Positions 32,801 to 44,223 of a stretch of DNA of 64,000 nucleotides are shown one piece after another. Each line of letters starts with the position of its first letter. Position 1 is the stretch's first letter. A program made the position numbers and the translations under genes. The notes beneath the pieces were generated by a model. The model was not told the DNA's origin, did no database searches, and saw nothing but the letters and a program-made list of their open reading frames with translations. Origin of the DNA: Desmodesmus armatus (lineage: Eukaryota > Chlorophyta > Chlorophyceae > Sphaeropleales > Scenedesmaceae); NCBI GenBank assembly GCA_007449985.2, contig VIIQ02000049.1, forward strand, positions 186,001-250,000. The letters run 5' to 3'.

Positions 32801-35800
32801 GGGTACGTGCGTGTGAGGGGTGGTGTGAGTGGTAAGTGTGTGCGTGGTAGGTGCATGTGAGGGGTGGTGTGAGTGATAGGTGCGTGTGAGGGGTAGGTGC
32901 ATGTAAGGGGTGCGTGTGAAGGGGGTGGGGTGGCGGGGTGGGGGTGGGGGATGGGGGGTGGGTGGTGTGAGGGGTACGTGTGTGTCAAAAGCGGTGTGAG
33001 TGGTAAGTGCGTGTGAGGGTGGGTGGCGGGTGTGAGGGGTGGTGGTATGTGTGAGGGGTGGTGTGGGTGGTAGGTGCGTGTGAGAGGTGGTGTGGCTCTG
33101 TCAGCCGTTCAAGGGTGCAGCAGCACTCTCAAGTGTGCGCCAGAAACGCGCCTCGGAGCCTCATTCATAAGGTAGTCATACGCACAATGCATGTAGCAGG
33201 TGCAGGCGGGGGGGGGGGGGGGGGTGACTGCCATTAGCCGACCATGGGGGGGGGGTGGTCAACCAGGGGGCCCATGTCCAAGATTGCGCAGCATTGCAAG
33301 AGCTGCATGTCAGCAATTTGTAGCCTGCTGGATTAATGTGGCAAAAGTCTGCAGATGTTTTTTGCTGCCTCGCCAAACTCTCCATACCACAGTGTAATGC
33401 TCATACATCCTTACCTTGAGCTGTTCCTGCTGCTCCTCGTCGAGGTCAGATGAGTCATCTTCACTGCTGGATGAGTCATCACCACCCTCTGACTGCTCAA
33501 CTTCCATCTCCTCCTCATCTTCATCCTCGTCCGCCTCCTTGAGTACTTCACTGGCGCGCTGACTCAGCACACGCAGCAGGTCAGCAATGCCTGCACAGCA
33601 CAGCACAGCATGACACAGCAGCAGCAACCATCTCCATTATGTGAGAAGGGGCGTGCAGCGACAGCAGAGATCTGTCCTTCTCTGCCTATGAACAGGCCTG
33701 TTTGGAAAGATGGCAGCTGGGTCCGTGGCTAAAAGCCCCCCCCCCCCCGTGTTTATCACGTCGGCGTCATTTGGGGGATTGTGCTACCACAACGGTAGTG
33801 CAGACCCGAAAACGACGCCAAAATGATGAACAGGGGGGGGGGACTTGAGGGGGGTACTATCGCCAGCTAACCCTTGTACTACTAGTTGATAAATTCTCTG
33901 TACAACGAGGGCAGCAAGGCATATACGTAAAGCATTGCACCTGCAGGGACCACTAGGAAAACTAGCCCTGCTGAGCAACAAGTGGTGGAGCAATGATCCT
34001 GGCTGCTGCTGTAGCCTTTTCAAATTGTCGACCCCCCTTCACAGACAGGGTCCTGCGGAGACCACCCACCTTGTGCAGTCATGTCCTCTGCAAAGGCCTT
34101 GAACACAGCTTCACAGGCCTCACGCAGTGGTACACTGGGCACAGACACACTGCCACCCCTGCCGCTCCCGCCCTCACTGCTGCTGTTGCTCAGCAACGAC
34201 AGCAGCAGGTCCAGCAGCACGTCCTGCCAAGCAGAACCATCATCCTCATCATCACTGCCGCTGTCAGACCCCTCGCTGCCGTCTGAACTCCCTGCTGCTG
34301 CGTCTTCGCTGTCCGAGGGCTCTGCTGCTGCTCCTGCAAGCTTCAGCTTCGCCTGAGAATCCGCTGCCCTGAGCGTCTCCAGCAGCTGACCGTTCAAACC
34401 CAAACCCCGCAGCACAGAAACCTCCAGGTCATCGACAACAGACCCAGCAGCCTCAGCGGATAGGCCCCCACATAGCAGCTGCAACTGCAGCTGGTGCACA
34501 AGGTGCAGCGCAACGCGCTTGCGCGCAGCTGCTGTTGCCTGTTGGTGCTGTTGACTGCTGTGCGCTGCTGCTGCAGGTGCTGATGGGACGTGCTGGTCTA
34601 TAGCAGCAGAGAGCTGCCCCAGCTGCTCTATCATCTCTGCGATCTCCTCCTCTGCTGTCACTGCAACAGATGGAAGCTTCTGCGCTGCAGCAAACAGCCC
34701 CAGCAGCTCGGCAGTGAGCGTCTCTGCAGCTTGTGCTGCTGCAGCACGTGCACCAGCAGCAGCTGCTGCATCCGCACCCGCACCCCCTGCCTTCTGCTGC
34801 TGCTTGCCGTCCTGCTGCTTGGGCTGCTTCTGGTGTGCAGCAGCTGCTGCCAGCGCAGTCGCCCTGCTGTGCAGGGAATGCAGCACACCTACAAGCCTAG
34901 CTGCAGCAGTGCGTCTCAGCACAGGACTAGGCTGGGGCTGTATACTGGCAGCAAGCTGCAGACCCTCCTGCACATGCGCATCCTGCAGCACCCCCTCGGC
35001 ACCAGCAGCACTAGCTGCCGCAGCCTTGTCCTGCTTGTGCTTCTTCTTTCCCGCCTTTTTGCTGCTGCCAGCAGCAGCAGCGACAAAGCCAGGAGGCAGG
35101 GTGAGCCAGGCGAGCGCTGCAAGGAAACTGAGTCCCTTGCGCAGAGTGGCTATGTCTGCTGCAGGCAGCTTGAGGCCGGACACCAACTGCTCCAGTTGCT
35201 GCAGGGCCTTGCCCTCATCTGCAAGGCACACAGCAGAGGACACGCAGTTGGTGACTTTGAGTGTTGGGAGTCTTACAACAACCCGGTGTAATGGAAAAAC
35301 AGGACACCAGACAGCCTGGCAAATGGGGTTGATCTGACAGCTGAGGCTCAGGATGTTCTGCCCTGCGCAATTGCTGCCGCTGGATATTCAGCCATTTGAA
35401 GTTGCCCACGCCAGCATACCCAGCACACGCACACCACAGGACACGAACCAAGTCCGTACCTGCTGTACCTGCCTCCTCCTCACTTTCTCCCTCCTCCCCT
35501 GCAGTGCCGTTAGCCTGAGGTTGCGTGCTCTGCGCTGCCTTCACAAGTCCCTGCAGCGTCTGCTCAACGTAGTCAGACACACCGGCAGCATCCAAGCCCT
35601 GCAGAGGGCCCAGCTTAGCTGCCTTTGCTGCTTTGCTGCTGGGGGCTGCCAGGTTGGCAGACTGCAACGCTGCTGCAAGGGCCAGACGCAGCCGGGCTGC
35701 TGCAGCAGGGTCATCCTGCACCACTTGGCTGTGGTCTGCTGCTGTGCTGAGGCGGTCCTGAAAGAGCCAGCGCAGGACAGCAAAAGCAGATCAGCGTCAT

Positions 35801-38758
35801 GCACACAAGTCTCACAGCACTGCTAAGAGCAGCAGGTCGGCCAGTCACATACTGCAACATAGCCGGCACAATCCTCCAAGGCTGCAGGCTGCAGAAGTAA
35901 GTTCACCATTGAAGCAGAGGAGGCCGGGCTCGAAGCTGTCAAGTGGTGCCTCTCATGGCAGGAATAATCTGTTCAGCAGTGCTACAATGGCTTTCCAGAA
36001 GCATCGTGCATCTTTGTGGGTTGCCCAGCATAGCAGCATAGCACCTGTGCCTGTAAATGCAACGTTACCCCCGGGTCTGTGACTTACCAGGCACCGCTTT
36101 GCACTGGCGTGCAGGTAGGAGTCCTTGTCTTTGAGGGCAGTAGCCACACACCCCAGCAGCGGCTTGCACAGCACCACAGGCACCATGTCAGGCCCCATCA
36201 CCGGCAACAGCAGCTGCAGCAGCTGAAGCGCCAGAGCCTTGCGCTCGTGGCTGCTGGACAGGCAGCCACCCTCAACAAAATGGCGCCAAAAGGCCTGCAG
36301 CTGCTGCGGATCAGGGGAGGATCGCTGCTGCTTGTGCTTGTGCGTTTGCTCCGCATGCTCCTGGCCCTGCAAGTTGGCAAAAGGACAGTGCAGAGAGGTG
36401 AAACATGATATGGATACTACGTTTTGTACTTTGAACTGGGGCTGACATGCGACCAAACATCAAGGTGGGTTGCCGGTCAAACCATGCTGCACAGGGCTGC
36501 GCAGGAGTGGTCGTCAAGTTGCTGCCAATGCTCCAAGCACCGCCTTCAATCTGGATGCAGCACTGCCAACGCAAGGCTACCACACCCACCCACCAGGACA
36601 TCAAAAACAGCCAGGCACCCACAGGCTTTGCAGAAAAGCAGGCCCAACCCACCTTGACTGGGACGAAACCAGGCACCAGCAGCGCCAGCAGGCAGCCCCA
36701 CACAGGGTGGAGGCGTGGACTGCTGGCCGTGCTGAGCAGCAGCGCAGGAGTCATTACTTGCACCTGCTCAGCACTCAGCACAGCGGCTGCAGCAGCTGCT
36801 ACAGCCTTGCGCTTGACGGCAGACGGCTGCTCCCAGAAGACACTCGGCGGTGGTGCCTGCCCCTCCTGCAGCTGAGGCAGCAGCTCGCACCGCTGCAGCT
36901 GCTGTGCTGGCATGACGTGCCACAGCCGCAACGCCAGGTAGAGTGACTCTGGCGAAGCTGCTGCAGCAGATGCCTGCAGGAGGGCAGCTGTCTTGGGGGC
37001 TTGCTGCAGCACAGCTGCCATCTGCTGTTGGTCCAAATCCTGCAGCAGCTCGACAAGCCCTGCTACAGCACTCTCACGCAGGAAGCTCTTGCGCTGCATG
37101 AGTCCTGCCAGCTGCTCAGCAACTGCTGCTGTGGCTGACAGCACAGCTGAGGGACTGCTGCTTGTGCTGGGGCTGTCAGCTGCTGCTGGCAGTGCCGTGA
37201 TGAGACCAGAGCGTGTTAGAGCTGCCAAGCCAAACACCCTGCCCAGCAGCGTGTCCCGCTGGTCCTGTACAGAGCAAGCAACAACATCAAAGCACACACA
37301 ATGAGTCCAGCTTGCTACCAGCAATCGCAAAAGGCGAAACTCAAACCAACATGACCACTAAGCTGGTGCTGGGCTTGGGCACGAGGCACGGACAGGAAAG
37401 TGAAGGGGCACTACTGGGCCCAGGGCAACAGTGATGAGGGTTCGCTGCAGCAAGTTTGGGAGTCTGTAAGGGTTCAGAGAGGATGCCAGGCAGGTATATA
37501 CATGCCCTGGCGGGGTTCTGACTCCTGGCAGCAGAAGGTTATAGGCAACCGCTGCGCACAGTCCTTCTGGCACTCCTGCAAAACCAAGATGCGGGTTGAC
37601 AGCCGCATGCTGGTGCTTATGAGCGCTGTCCTTCAACCAATGCAAGACACCTTGTCAACTGCACATGGCACTGCTCCAACTTGGGACACGCAACGATGCA
37701 TGTGCAGCTCAATCTGTCAACTGCCAATGAGACCCGACCTGGACCATGCCACAGCAGCCAACCCGTCAGAGTTGAAGCAGCCACCTACCGTGCCCTTCAT
37801 GGAGCCTGTCACCTCCAGGCAGGCATCCAGCAGGGCCAACACACCAGCTGCAGACACAAACGGCCGCTGCACTGCCTGCTGCTGCTGCTGCTGCTGCTGT
37901 GCTGCACCAGTGACAGCAGCTGCAGAGTGTGCCAGGGTGGCTGCTAGGGCGGCTGCAAAACCCTGCCGGGCCCCCTGGCGGCTGGAAGCCAGGCCACGCG
38001 CCAGGCGCTTGAGTCCATAAGCCTGCATACATTGGACACAGGAAGCAGTTGGGCATGTTGAAGAGAATGCGCGCTTGCAAGCATGCATGCATGCAGCAAG
38101 GATACCTTGGCATTGCGGCCTGAAAGCGGCAAGGACTTTACCAAGTGCTTGCAAGAGCGCAGTGCTTGCTGATGGTGGTGACGTCAGCCATCACGCTGGC
38201 CCACTGGGTTGACAAAAGCTGTTGCACAATCAGCTGCCAGCAAGCCTCTCAAGCAAGAATAGTGGCAAGACAGCAAGGACATGGGCTCACCATGAGCGGC
38301 GAGCAGCAGGACAGGCACTGCTCCATGCGCTCCTGCCTGTTGCCGGCCTCCTGGTCAAAGCTACCCGCTGGTTGGGCGCTTTTGGCTCGGTGTGCAGCAT
38401 CGTATTGCTTCTGACTGTCTACCAAGGCAGCCACCAGGGCTGTAGCTGCTGCTTGCCGTTCTTCCTGCAACAACAAGAACAGCAGTGGCCACAGCTTGAA
38501 CACAGAATACAGATAGAATGAAAGTAATATGCCACCACACAGCCATGGACGGCCACGCATGACAAAACACGAAAGCAGCAGAGGCGCATCTTGATCAGTA
38601 GAACCCACCTGCTGCAGCGACGCGAGGTCCCAGAAATACTGCAGGACTTGAGGGTCTGCATTAGCGCCGGTGACAATCTGTTGCACAAGCTGCTGCTCCT
38701 CCTCTTCTTCACTGCTGCCGCTAAGACTGCCGCTACTGCTGCCGCTGTCGGTGCCCAT
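29857..38758 (-). CDS. Pol5 / MYBBP1A-like nucleolar protein (DNA polymerase V/phi family)
   Basis: Eleven exons join in frame (4854 nt, 1617 aa), 5' to 3': 38758-38609, 38464-38291, 38022-37789, 37264-36653, 36366-36088, 35757-35460, 35218-34070, 33590-33415, 32731-32396, 31885-31058 and 30474-29857 (TAG). The N-terminus has the family signature: FWDLASL, AYGLKRLARGLASSR with GARQGF, and TLLGRVFGLAALTRSGL. Helical-repeat segments follow (KALALQLLQLLLP, then KDKDSYLHASAKR), then WQDVLLDLLLSLLS (about residue 900). An acidic Ser/Asp/Glu tract lies at about 985-1075, with more helical repeats to about 1410. The tail is a Lys/Gln-rich basic region of the kind that carries nucleolar signals. Despite the old polymerase name, yeast Pol5 and animal MYBBP1A act in rRNA gene transcription and ribosome assembly. 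The exon 6 donor could be 35460 or 35469; both keep the frame. It starts 160 bp after the QNG1 stop on the same strand. Confidence 0.9.
32745..33095. repeat. GTGTGAGGGGTGGT-type minisatellite in an intron of the Pol5-like gene
   Basis: Irregular units of GTGTGAGGGGTGGTGTGAG and GGTAGGTGCGT fill most of the intron between exons 8 and 9. The strand is G-rich as shown (C-rich in the transcript), with a G run of about 12 beside it near 32757. Downstream toward 33253 further poly-G runs occur. Confidence 0.8.
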
Positions 38759-38918
38759 GGTGCCAGAGCAGCGCACTGCCAGCTGAATGAATAACTCTTG
38801 CGATACAACCATGAGCGTCTGCGGAACACTCCAGCCCACCATAGGAACATGACACTTTAACATAATGCTGTTTGACTGCAGGTTGGCAGCCGTCAGAAGC
38901 ATTTTATCGTAGCTATCC

Positions 38919-41900
38919 TCAGTAGTATATTGTCCAGGTTTTGTGATGCGCATCCTGTGAACGCCTGCGCTCCCCCTCCTGCCACAGCCACCAGTCAAGC
39001 TGAATGCTCAACAACTGGAAGGCTCCATCACTGCCCTTCTGCTGACCCCGCTGGTGCTGCTCAATCAGCAGACTGTTTGCTGCCTGTTTGAGCTGCTCCA
39101 CAGCCAGTATGCTTGCTGCCCTGATCTCAAGCTCCTCATTGCTGCCCGATGGCAGCTCCTGCCCACTGTCAACCTGCAGCCACAAAAACAGCGCTAGTTG
39201 CCTGCTGGACCGCACATGCGTTCCTTAGCTGACTGGGTGGCCGATTTGTACCGCGTAGATTGAGATGCACTCGACAAGAGCAGCAAGCTGCCACTGTTGC
39301 CCTGCAGCATGCAATGCAGTCTTCACAGATGCGACATGACTGGCAGTGTGCATTTGTGAGGCTCACGGCCCTCAGCAGCAGGCCTCTGCACAAACCTTGT
39401 GAGCCAGTTGCTGGCTGTACTCCAGCACCCCCATCAGCCTCAACACAACAGGCACGCGGTAATCTGCAGGCCATGAAAGAAGCGCGTTCGCTGGAGAGTC
39501 TGGCCTCAGTCTGCGTGGCATCACCATGATCACACAGCACCAAAAAAGCCCATACCAGTGCATAAGGCAGTGCAGTGGAGGACGGCATGCAAGGATGATC
39601 TCCTGCTCTTGCCTATCTTCACTGATACCGACTGTCTGCTACCGTCTGTCGTTTACATACTGCTAGCTGACGCTAGCCTCTGATGCTTTGAAGGGGCCAG
39701 AGCGTTTCAACTCTGCCATGCCATGCATGTGACAGCCCAGCCTCTGCGGCCCACCTGCAAACATGGTGATTTGGTCGATGTCATGGAACTGGCCCAGGCC
39801 CTGTCCACCAAATGCCCCGTACAGATCACCAACAAAAATCTGGGCACGCTTGTAAAAGAAGATCTGCACAGCATGCACCACAAGCATGCGCTCGGCATCA
39901 AACAGATTGATGACGAAGTGAGGTGTTGTTGCTTGTGTGTGGGATCATCATGTTGTTTGGCTTCATCCGTACTACAAAGCGCAGCAGCAGCAGAAGCAGC
40001 CGCAGCCGCAGCCAGCTAGCGGCGGTGGCAGCGGCGTTGGTGTGTTGCCGTCAACACGGGGTCAGCGAGCCGCTTGTTTGGTGGTGCACTCTATTGAAAA
40101 TCAAGTCTTGGCGACGATTGTCCTCGCTACTGTGCACCACAACTGGTGGTACAAATGACGTGGCACTGCCAGGGGCTAGACATGTCAAACAAAACCACCA
40201 TCTGGGTGGGTTCGTCAGAAAGGTCTCTTCACAACCGTCTCTGATGTAGTTTGACTTGACAAACAACAACAGGCGGGCACCACCAAGTAAAAAATGAGGC
40301 TCTTGAACCATGCAGGTCGTGTCCGAGGTACCGGAATCGAACCAGTGACCTAGAGATGTCTTTGGCGGGGGTTTTGGCCCCCTATACCGCTACAGACTCC
40401 CGCTCTACCAGCTGAGCTAACCTCGGGTGATGCTCAACTGTAGATGTCGGCCGGACATGTACTGGCAGCCGTGGATCCGGCGGTCCGGTCGGCGGGCGCA
40501 ATCTGGCGGGTTGGTGGCCCCCTTCCGTGCTGGTTGTGTCCATCCGTGGCTGGGTTCAGTTGCAACGTAGTTGCTTGAGAAACCCGTGTAACACCTTCAT
40601 TCATTCCCTGATACAGCTGGAAATCTGGTTTCGGGTTGGTGGCGCCTTGAGTTACAAGGGCGAGACATGGATTGGGTCCCGGGACTTGCATTGGGTCGGC
40701 TGGGCCTCTCAAGGCCTCTTTGTAACGAACACTGACTGACTAAGCGGGAGTTGTTGCAGGACTTCATTGTGTTGCGTGTGGCTCCAGCGTCTTGCTTCCC
40801 CCAGCTGGCCCCTGCCCACCCATTTTGGCGGGCGAACAGTGATCTGTTGGGAGTTCACTGTGTTTCTCCAGCCTTGCCTGATGGTTGACTGCCGCAGTCA
40901 GGACGGCCCTGCATGTATTCGTTGTGTTTGGTGTGTTTTGTCCAACCAAACACACCAAAGCAAGTTGCTTTCCCCAGTTGGCCGACGGGGAGGGGGCAGT
41001 GATGTGTGTGCCAGATTTGGTTGGGTCAGCTAGTCATGCTTGCATTGCCATGTCAGCTCTTCCACTGCGTGCTTGCTTGCGTCAGCTTGTGCATGTGCGT
41101 TCTTGACCGCGCATCCATTCGCTTTGTGCCTTGTGCATGTTGCATCATGCACGGCGGCTAACACAGCTTGTGTGCCACATGTGGTTGGGCTGTCCTGAGT
41201 ACGTTTGGTGGTGCCTTGAGTTACATGGATTGCGTCCCGGGGCTTGCATTGGGTCGGCTGGGCCTCTCGCGAGCGGGGCCTCTCTGTAGCGTACACCGAC
41301 TGACTGACTGCGGGCCACCAATAATGATAGTGTGTTCTGGGCCGCGCATCCGTTAACTGTATGCCTGATGCATGTTGCACGCCAACTCAGGTTGTGTGCA
41401 ACAGGTGGTTGGGCTGTCCTGAGTAGGTTAGTGGCGTCCGGCCCCGGGCTAAAATGGCAGGACATATATCCCGAGGGTTGCATTGGAGCCGCGAGAGGCC
41501 CACGCAACCCTATGCAAGCCTTTTGTAACAACGATGGATGACTCATACATTAGGCTAGCTGGATTGATGCATGGAGCGCCATGTGGCACTGTCAGGTGTG
41601 CCACTACATGCTGGATGTACAATGCACTAGTTCGCACTATGCCTGTAAGTGGTGACATAACCTGGTCCCGGACATGATCCGGACATAAACGGTCCTAGCA
41701 TGATGATCATGCCATTGTCTGTGCTCATTGACACACAGCCTCCACAGCATTGTGGAGCAGCTGTCTCGACAAGCTAAACACTGCATCTATGAATATAGAA
41801 GACACCCCTGTTGTGTGTTACGTTGATCGTGTGGGGGTGTCTGTGTGACAGGATGCCTTGTCCATGCAGTCAGCATCATGCTGAGCTGGTGTCCCTGCAA

Positions 41901-43931
41901 GCCGCACCTGTCTGCCTTTGAAGATGGCATGGTCCCTGAAGCCTGGCAGGTGTGCTGCCACAAGCTGCACCAGCGCCAGCGCTGACTGCTTTGCAGCCGC
42001 AACCAGCTCAGCTGCCTGCCCTTGGAAGTGCTGCTGCAGCACTGAACCGACCTGCAGAAAGAAGAGTGGATAGCGCCAATGTCAATGTCAACGTGTTCAC
42101 CACTGATCAGTGATGACGCCCTGGCATTCAAAGTTAGGGTGCTTTCCTTTTACAGGCCTGGCCACCTTGGCGAGCTCAAATGAGGGGCCAGCTGCACCAA
42201 GGGTTCAGTGCAAGAACCAGGTAACGGTCACGCTGTGACAAGCAGCAGGCATGGATCTGCGCATGTGCGCCTGCCACAGTGTGAGTGCCCCAAACCCAGC
42301 ATCAAACCCAGCATCATGATGCATCCTGGTGCACATGATGCCATGATATGCTCGGGAGTACAACTGCACCCTTTGCTCCTCACCTCCCTCAGCAGCCGTG
42401 CCCGCTCTTCCTGCTGCGGCAGGTCTCTGTGCCAGCCTATCAACTGCCTCACCCCATCACCTGCAGGTGGACACGCATGACAAGGGATGTTGAACACGCA
42501 CAAGATGCCCCAGCGTTACTACCCCATTGCAATCCTTTGAAGGCGGGGATTTTCCAGCCAAGCAAGCAGCCTTGCCAGCATGCAGAGATATGAAATCGGC
42601 ATGTGCCCTAGGCACAACACGGATACCTGTGATGGTGGCCAGCCTGGCAGCATCAAGGCAGCTGGGGTCCTTCAACAAGCTGGCCTGGGGCAAAAGGAAG
42701 ATGCAAGGAGGGGGTTGGTGGTTGGGGGGGGGGGGCTCAGTGGGATTGCATCGACAGTAACCAGTTGCTGGAGTTGCTTCATGAACACGACACCAGCCAA
42801 CATGGAATCAGTGGGTCTGAGCTGGTACGGGGTTGGCAGACAGCTCGGAGCTTGAATAAGAACTTGCCGCAATGAGGCTCAATTGAGGGAAGAAAAGTCA
42901 GCCAGTCCCAAGAGATGGTGCTGTAACCGCTTGAGCTCGTGTGGACAGCTGCCATTGCCAGGCCCCTGCCTGTGCTGAGCAATGCACCCCACTCCACTTC
43001 TGCATGCAGTCAGTCACTGAGTGCTGCAGAGGCCTGTGCCCACCTTGATGCCGCCTGCAAGGTGCTCATACTCCAGCTCCCCATCGGGCCTGCAGGAAGG
43101 CGGCGGAAGGAAGTACATTTGACAGCTTGGCAGGGTCCTGATTGGGAGCAGGTGCTGCACCGCTGACACTTCTACATGGGTGCCGGCAGCCTTGGGACAA
43201 CTGATTGCACCTGCTGCGCCCGACGCCTCCAAAGCAGAAGCCATTGTCACCACGGCGTGGCAACTGAAGGTCTGTTGCCAACTGCTGGCATGAAACTTGC
43301 ACAAGGTGGTCCATGTGGAGCCGTGACAGAAAGCTGTGTGGAGTTGTGACAGAAAGCAACCCTCTCATAGTATGGCCTGCTGCAGGCCTGGGCCTGTGCT
43401 GGCGTACCAGAAGCAGAAGTTGAGTGCATCCACCACCAACAGGTACTGGGCAGTCATGGGGCCCCCATCACAGTAGTGCAGCTCTGCAAGGGGCAGCAGC
43501 AACTCATTGACGCTTGTGACTTGTTGTGTGACTGAGAAATGCTAAATCCCTGACAGCTGTGACACATCTTTGTGAGGGCACGAGGGCCCTGCATTACAAC
43601 ACTGAACAGAAACTGGCCCCCAGCAACCAGCAGCAGCCATCACTCAGTGACTGTTGCCGCACCTGAGTCAAAGCCAGCAGCATTTTGCTTGATGTCTTGC
43701 AATTGCTCAACGACCCTGGCTGCTGCCGTGGCCACACCTGCGCATCACACTTCACTGTTGAGCAAGAGTGCTGCAGGCTGGGTGGGGCGACCAAGTCGTG
43801 GGCGGGGCACCCCCTTTGCTTCCGCGTATCCTTGCGCAACACTGGGTTATCCACGCACCATCTGGACTAATGCTGACGTGCTGAAACTCGTTCTTTACCA
43901 GCTCAAGACTTTGTAGCACGGGTGAGCCCAT
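38919..43931 (-). CDS. QNG1: Queuosine 5'-phosphate N-glycosylase/hydrolase (queuosine salvage, DUF2419)
   Basis: Ten exons join in frame (981 nt, 326 aa): 43931-43859, 43737-43663, 43483-43408, 43089-43044, 42684-42627, 42460-42384, 42051-41908, 39863-39755, 39463-39396 and 39173-38919 (TGA). Family landmarks in order are LVVDALNFCFWPDGELEYEHLA (about 62-84, given in two parts: LVVDALNFCFW, then ELEYEHLA), FKGRQIFFYKRAQIFVGDLY (about 179-198), DIDQITMFADYRVP, ELPSGSNEELEIRA, and the C-terminal LDWWLWQ...HHKTWTIYY. The enzyme releases queuine base from queuosine nucleotide so that eukaryotes, which cannot make it, can reuse it for wobble position 34 of tRNA-Tyr, -His, -Asn and -Asp. The Asp in VGDLY is a likely active-site residue (inference from conservation). 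Length is normal for the family. A 2-kb intron holds a tRNA-Tyr gene. The gene is divergent from the SLC35-type gene (292 bp between start codons). Confidence 0.92.
40289..40294 (-). terminator. Pol III-type T6 terminator of tRNA-Tyr
   Basis: Six T on the minus strand begin 28 nt after the 3' end of the tRNA. No other T run of four or more intervenes, so this is the likely Pol III stop. Confidence 0.6.
40322..40426 (-). tRNA. tRNA-Tyr (anticodon GTA) with a 32-nt intron
   Basis: The reverse strand folds as a complete tRNA: acceptor CCGAGGT/ACCTCGG (7 bp), D stem GCTC/GAGC with loop AGCTGGTA, T arm ACTGG-TTCGATT-CCGGT, discriminator A. The anticodon loop reads CTGTAG, so positions 34-36 are GTA. 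An intron of 32 nt (starting CGGTATAGG, with a GGGGG/CCCCC hairpin) sits after position 37, where eukaryotic tRNA-Tyr introns are found. The mature length is 73 nt without CCA. The anticodon stem has one U-U mismatch (31-39). Internal A and B boxes (TTAGCTCAGCTGG; GGTTCGATTCC) are good. It lies within the largest intron of QNG1, in the same orientation. Confidence 0.93.
40600..41540. repeat. Diverged repeats within the large QNG1 intron
   Basis: A segment with GGTGGCGCCTTGAGTTACA and TTGCATTGGGTCGGCTGGGCC occurs at about 40638-40720 and again, altered, at about 41206-41270. A more distant, partly inverted-looking relative lies at 41445-41530. Around each are TGCGTTCTTGACCGCGCATCC or TGTTCTGGGCCGCGCATCC motifs. 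They look like old copies of a repeat family; no coding sequence is present. Confidence 0.6.
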
Positions 43932-44223
43932 AGTGAACCAGCTGCCAGGATCCAGATCTCCAGCCTGGCAAAAAGCTGCCTGATCCAGAAGTTTACCGGA
44001 ACGGCCTCGGAACCTTATACAACAATTATTATAGCCTTGCTGGGGCTCACCTTATCATAACATAACGATAGATACCTGGACCCGTTGACTCCGTGTTGTT
44101 GTGTTGACCGTCTCCAGGGTCCAGGGCAAACAGTACCTGCCGTCCGCCGTGGATCCATTCCCTCCCCCCTGCACCTTCATCCATCCCCTCCCTCCCCCTA
44201 TTGCTCCTGGTCCTATCTCGTTG
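43932..44223. promoter_or_regulatory. Bidirectional promoter between QNG1 and the SLC35-type gene
   Basis: The start codons of two divergent genes are 292 bp apart, so both promoters and 5' UTRs must share this segment. No clear TATA box is seen on either strand. A C-rich run (CCCTCCCCCCTGCACC) lies at about 44160-44175, on the transporter side. Confidence 0.5.

Noticed and set aside
29857..38758. Naming the large minus-strand gene a replicative DNA polymerase
   Set aside because: The family name is historical. The sequence shows helical repeats and acidic and basic tails, and no polymerase A/B/C catalytic motifs were seen.
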